Below the pieces are notes generated by a model that saw only the letters and a list, made by a program, of their open reading frames with translations, made no database searches and was not told the origin of the DNA. Of a DNA stretch of 64,000 bases, positions 61,367-64,000 are shown piece after piece. The translations under genes were made by a program, and so were the position numbers. This stretch comes from Arthrobacter oryzae (GTDB taxonomy: Bacteria > Actinomycetota > Actinomycetes > Actinomycetales > Micrococcaceae): positions 3,720,001 through 3,784,000 of the forward strand of contig NZ_CP132204.1 in assembly GCF_030718995.1 (NCBI RefSeq), in the 5' to 3' direction. Each line of letters starts with the position of its first letter. Position 1 is the stretch's first letter.

Positions 61367-62644
61367 ATGTCCGTATCAGTGGAAATTTCCGCAGGATTTG
61401 CCAACTCGTCCGGTGACATCAGCGTCCCCGCCCGGCAGCAGCACCTCGCACAGCGCACCCTCGCCGCACGACCCTCGGAAGTCCGCAAAGTGTTCAGGGC
61501 TGCCCAGCGTCCCGGCATGATCTCCTTCGCCAACGGCGCCCCTTACCTCGGTGCCCTACCCTTCGACCGGATCGCTGCTGACGCCCAGCGGATCCTGCTC
61601 GACAGCGGCGAACGCTCCTTCCAGTACGGCGCCAGCGACGGCATTCCTGAGCTCCGTGCCCACATTTCCGAACTCATGAAACTCGAGGGCATCACGGCCG
61701 GTCCGGACCGGGTCATCGTGACCTCCGGTAGCCAGCAGGCCTTGGACGTCGCCGCCCGCGTCCTCGTCAACCCAGGCGACGTGATCTTCGCGGAGGCCCC
61801 GTCCTACGCCGGCGGCATGGCCGTGTTCACCAGCTATGAGGCCGACATTGTCCACGTCCCCATGGACGCCGACGGCCTGATCCCGGCGGAACTCGAACGG
61901 CTCATCGGCGAAGTCCGTGCCGCGGGCAAGACCGCACGGGGCCTGTACACCATTCCCAACTTCCAGAACCCCGGCGGCGTGAACCTCTCCGCCGAACGCC
62001 GCAGGCAGGTCGGCGAGCTGTGCCGCAGCAACGACCTGCTGATCTTCGAGGACAACCCCTACGGGCTTTTGGGTTTCGACGGGGAAACCATGCCTGCCAT
62101 CCAGCCCGGTTTCGAGGACATCACGCTGTACTTTGGCTCGTTCTCCAAGATGATTGCGCCTGGCCTGCGCGTGGGCTGGGTCCTGCCGCCGGCGTCGCTG
62201 TACGGCCACCTGCTCAATGCAAGCGAAACCTCGCAGCTCAACCCCTCGGTGTACTCGCAGCAGCTCATCAGCGCTTACCTGGACGATCCCGCCTGGGAAG
62301 ACAAGCTGGCCGAATACCGGGCCATCTACCGGGAGAAGTTCACTGCCCTGGTGGAAACACTCTCTATGGTCATGCCCGCCGGCACCACTTGGAACCGGCC
62401 TACCGGCGGCTTCTACCTTTGGGTGAAGGTCCCGGCCGGGATCGACACCGAAGCGCTCGTCTACGACTGCATCGAACACGGCGTGGTGTACGTCCCAGGC
62501 ACCGCTTTCTACACGAACGGCAGCGGCCACAGCGAACTGCGGATGTCCTTCTGCCTGCCGTCCCTGGACGACATCCGCAAGGGTGCCGCCATCCTCGGCA
62601 AGGTATTCAGCGCTGCCGTTGCGGGAGCAGCAACCCCGGATTAG
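61367..62644 (+). CDS. PLP-dependent aminotransferase, class I/II (2-aminoadipate aminotransferase-like)
   Basis: A 425-residue fold-type-I enzyme. GAAAGG precedes ATG. Motifs: FQYGASDGIPELRAHISELM, VTSGSQQALDVAARVLVNPG, IPNFQNPGGVNLSAERRR, FEDNPYGLLGF and the PLP lysine in SFSKMIAPGLRVGW (Lys261). It lacks a GntR domain, so it is an enzyme rather than a MocR regulator. The closest functional group is LysN/2-aminoadipate or broad amino-acid transaminases. The neighbouring succinate-semialdehyde-dehydrogenase-like gene would fit degradation of an omega-amino acid (inference). Confidence 0.93.
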   Translation: MSVSVEISAGFANSSGDISVPARQQHLAQRTLAARPSEVRKVFRAAQRPGMISFANGAPYLGALPFDRIAADAQRILLDSGERSFQYGASDGIPELRAHISELMKLEGITAGPDRVIVTSGSQQALDVAARVLVNPGDVIFAEAPSYAGGMAVFTSYEADIVHVPMDADGLIPAELERLIGEVRAAGKTARGLYTIPNFQNPGGVNLSAERRRQVGELCRSNDLLIFEDNPYGLLGFDGETMPAIQPGFEDITLYFGSFSKMIAPGLRVGWVLPPASLYGHLLNASETSQLNPSVYSQQLISAYLDDPAWEDKLAEYRAIYREKFTALVETLSMVMPAGTTWNRPTGGFYLWVKVPAGIDTEALVYDCIEHGVVYVPGTAFYTNGSGHSELRMSFCLPSLDDIRKGAAILGKVFSAAVAGAATPD

Positions 62645-62663
62645 TCGCACTTTGAAGCAACAA

Positions 62664-62699
62664 CGTGAGGCGCCCCCAGAGCTCTGGGGGCGCCTCACG
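62664..62699. terminator. 36-nt perfect palindrome, bidirectional terminator
   Basis: A fully self-complementary sequence centred on AGAGCTCT (62677-62684 region) with GTGAGGCGCCCCC as its arm. It lies 20 bp after the aminotransferase stop and ahead of the converging small gene, so it probably terminates both. Confidence 0.75.
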
Positions 62700-62723
62700 T
62701 ATATGTGGGTATTTCAGATCGGA

Positions 62724-62966
62724 TTACACAGTGGCCGGGGCGGCTTCCGTATGACGTCCAAAAAAGATCTCGAATGAATCGAAATCGATCAGCCGTCGGG
62801 TGCCGGTGACGGTGTCCTGAATCCAGAACACTCCCAATTCCGGGTGGGCTTCTTCGATGTGGCCCCGGTGGTGAACTTTGTGGTTCTGCCGTGCCTCGAT
62901 GAGATCACCAAGGCAAAGGTGGCTGAAGTCGTAGGACCGGAACTTGTCGGAGGGGAGGGCGGTCAT
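62724..62966 (-). CDS. Small family-A protein (FWI/TG-RRL motif), copy 3
   Basis: ATG 62966 has AAGGGA 6 nt upstream. The 80-residue product contains CLGDLIEARQNHKVHHRGHI, GVFWIQDTVTGTRRLIDFDS and FEIFFGRH. It is the third member of the family seen at 33199 and 50387. Function unknown. Confidence 0.75.
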   Translation of the reverse strand: MTALPSDKFRSYDFSHLCLGDLIEARQNHKVHHRGHIEEAHPELGVFWIQDTVTGTRRLIDFDSFEIFFGRHTEAAPATV

Positions 62967-63048
62967 GTGGGGTCCCTTCGGAGTGGGGGTGGGTGTCTGG
63001 GGCCGTGCGTTGTGGTTCTGCCGCTTTTTCATCGGGGATTCCCGCCGC

Positions 63049-64000
63049 CTACTTCGCGGTACGGATTAGCTTCCGGTTCACGAACTCATCCATGCCGTAT
63101 TTGCCCAGTTCGCGGCCCACGCCGGAGCGCTTGATGCCGCCGAAGGGCAGCTCGGCAGCGGTGCCGGGGGCTTCGTTGATGTACACCATGCCGGCATCCA
63201 GCCGGTCGGCGATCTCCGCGGCCTTCTCCGGGTCGGTTGACTGGATCACGGCGCCCAGCCCGTAGACGGAGTTGTTGGCCAGCTCCACGGCCTCATCCTC
63301 CGAGGACACCCGGTACAGCACTGCCACCGGCCCAAACAGCTCCTCTGAGAAGGCACGCATGTCCTCGGTGACGCCGGCCAGGACCGTAGGTTGGAACCAG
63401 GATCCCGGCTGCTCCAGCCGCCCACCGCCGGTGAGCACCGTGGCGCCCTTCGCGACGGCGTCGTCCACCTGCTCCGCCAGCCCGTCCAAAGCGGCTGCGG
63501 AGGCCAGTGGCCCTATAAACGTGTCCGCCTCGGTGGGGTCACCCACCTTCACGGAGGCCACGGCACCCACGAACTTCTCCACGAACCGGTCGTACACCGC
63601 GTCCGCCACGATGATCCGTTTGGCCGCATTGCAGGCCTGGCCGGTGTTGCCAAAGCGGCCGAACAGGGCGTGCGTTGCCGCCCGGTCCAGGTCCGCGGAG
63701 TCCAGCACCAGGAACGGGTCCGAGCCGCCGAGTTCGAGCACCACCTTCTTGAGGTTCCGGCCGGCGATCTCCGCCACGGCGGACCCTGCGCGCTCCGAAC
63801 CCGTCAGGGACACGCCCTGCACGCGGGGGTCGGCGATGATGTCCGCCACCTGACCGTTCGTGGCGAAGACGTTGACATAGGCGCCTTCGGGCGCGCCGGC
63901 GTCGCGGAAGATCTGCTCCATGGCCAGCGCGGATTCCGGGCATTGCGGGGCGTGCTTGAGCAGGATGGTGTTGCCGTTCATCAGGTTGGGCGCGGCGAAC
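63049..64000 (-). CDS. Aldehyde dehydrogenase, succinate-semialdehyde-dehydrogenase-like, C-terminal part (5' beyond window)
   Basis: The frame is open to the window edge, so the N-terminal portion is missing. Visible: [54 protein letters not shown] (catalytic Glu), [16 protein letters not shown] (catalytic Cys), [29 protein letters not shown]. The pattern fits NAD(P)-dependent succinate-semialdehyde dehydrogenase. It is convergent to, and close behind, the aminotransferase and a family-A gene. Confidence 0.92.
   Translation of the reverse strand, partial: FAAPNLMNGNTILLKHAPQCPESALAMEQIFRDAGAPEGAYVNVFATNGQVADIIADPRVQGVSLTGSERAGSAVAEIAGRNLKKVVLELGGSDPFLVLDSADLDRAATHALFGRFGNTGQACNAAKRIIVADAVYDRFVEKFVGAVASVKVGDPTEADTFIGPLASAAALDGLAEQVDDAVAKGATVLTGGGRLEQPGSWFQPTVLAGVTEDMRAFSEELFGPVAVLYRVSSEDEAVELANNSVYGLGAVIQSTDPEKAAEIADRLDAGMVYINEAPGTAAELPFGGIKRSGVGRELGKYGMDEFVNRKLIRTAK

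Noticed and set aside
61556..62698. Long minus-strand frame opposite the aminotransferase
   Set aside because: Antisense shadow; the sense strand encodes a complete PLP enzyme with all motifs.

Overview
The window is high-GC DNA with frequent GTG/TTG starts, short overlapping operons and GGAGG-type ribosome binding sites. Gene content (ROK-regulated sugar ABC operon, Pls-type NRPS, PPK2 and CYTH-CHAD polyphosphate proteins, lineage-type small proteins) fits a soil actinobacterium, most likely Micrococcaceae (Arthrobacter/Pseudarthrobacter). The taxon is an inference from gene style, not from a marker gene.

Region 1 (1-13.9 kb) is a catabolic and uptake region: a quinone-oxidoreductase end, a LamG-like protein, a muconolactone-isomerase-like protein, a VOC protein, an OYE-type flavoenzyme and its AraC regulator. 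Then comes a long minus-strand operon with a CUT1 sugar ABC transporter (SBP plus two permeases), a tautomerase, two cytosolic beta-propeller (TolB-like) proteins, an aldo/keto reductase and a UPF0303 protein. A ROK regulator is encoded divergently.

Region 2 (13.9-29.2 kb) is an accessory island. It holds a dispersed repeat with a tRNA-3'-end-like core and a 19-bp palindrome, a HEPN-type gene and a broken IS256 transposase. Its centre is a tight six-gene plus-strand operon (17.6-23.9 kb): a small protein, an E2-like ubiquitin-conjugating fold, a JAMM-protease/E1 fusion, a HerA/FtsK-type ATPase, an SPFH-like protein and a second small protein. This is the best candidate for an undescribed system: a ubiquitin-like conjugation apparatus coupled to a HerA ATPase, with no recognisable Gly-Gly modifier. 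Decayed ORFs and an IS21-family element follow; the element truncates a pyruvate-kinase gene.

Region 3 (29.2-43 kb) has glgX, a MarR-like regulator, a Pls-type (epsilon-poly-lysine-synthetase-like) NRPS overlapping an M1 aminopeptidase, several hypothetical genes and a first PPK2.

Region 4 (42.3-47.8 kb) is a phosphonate locus: a PhnX-like HAD and a GntR regulator diverge from an FAD oxidoreductase plus PhnD/PhnC/PhnE-type transporter, with two near-identical operator palindromes between them.

Region 5 (47.8-55.6 kb) is a stress/polyphosphate cluster: SRPBCC proteins, small paralogous proteins, a GNAT, a universal stress protein, a CYTH-CHAD protein, a YegP protein and a second PPK2. Four small-protein or SRPBCC families and PPK2 each occur more than once within the window.

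Region 6 (55.7-64 kb) has a NAGPA-type glycosidase, two small-molecule kinases, a decayed MFS transporter, the second copy of the tRNA-like repeat, a PLP aminotransferase and a partial aldehyde dehydrogenase.
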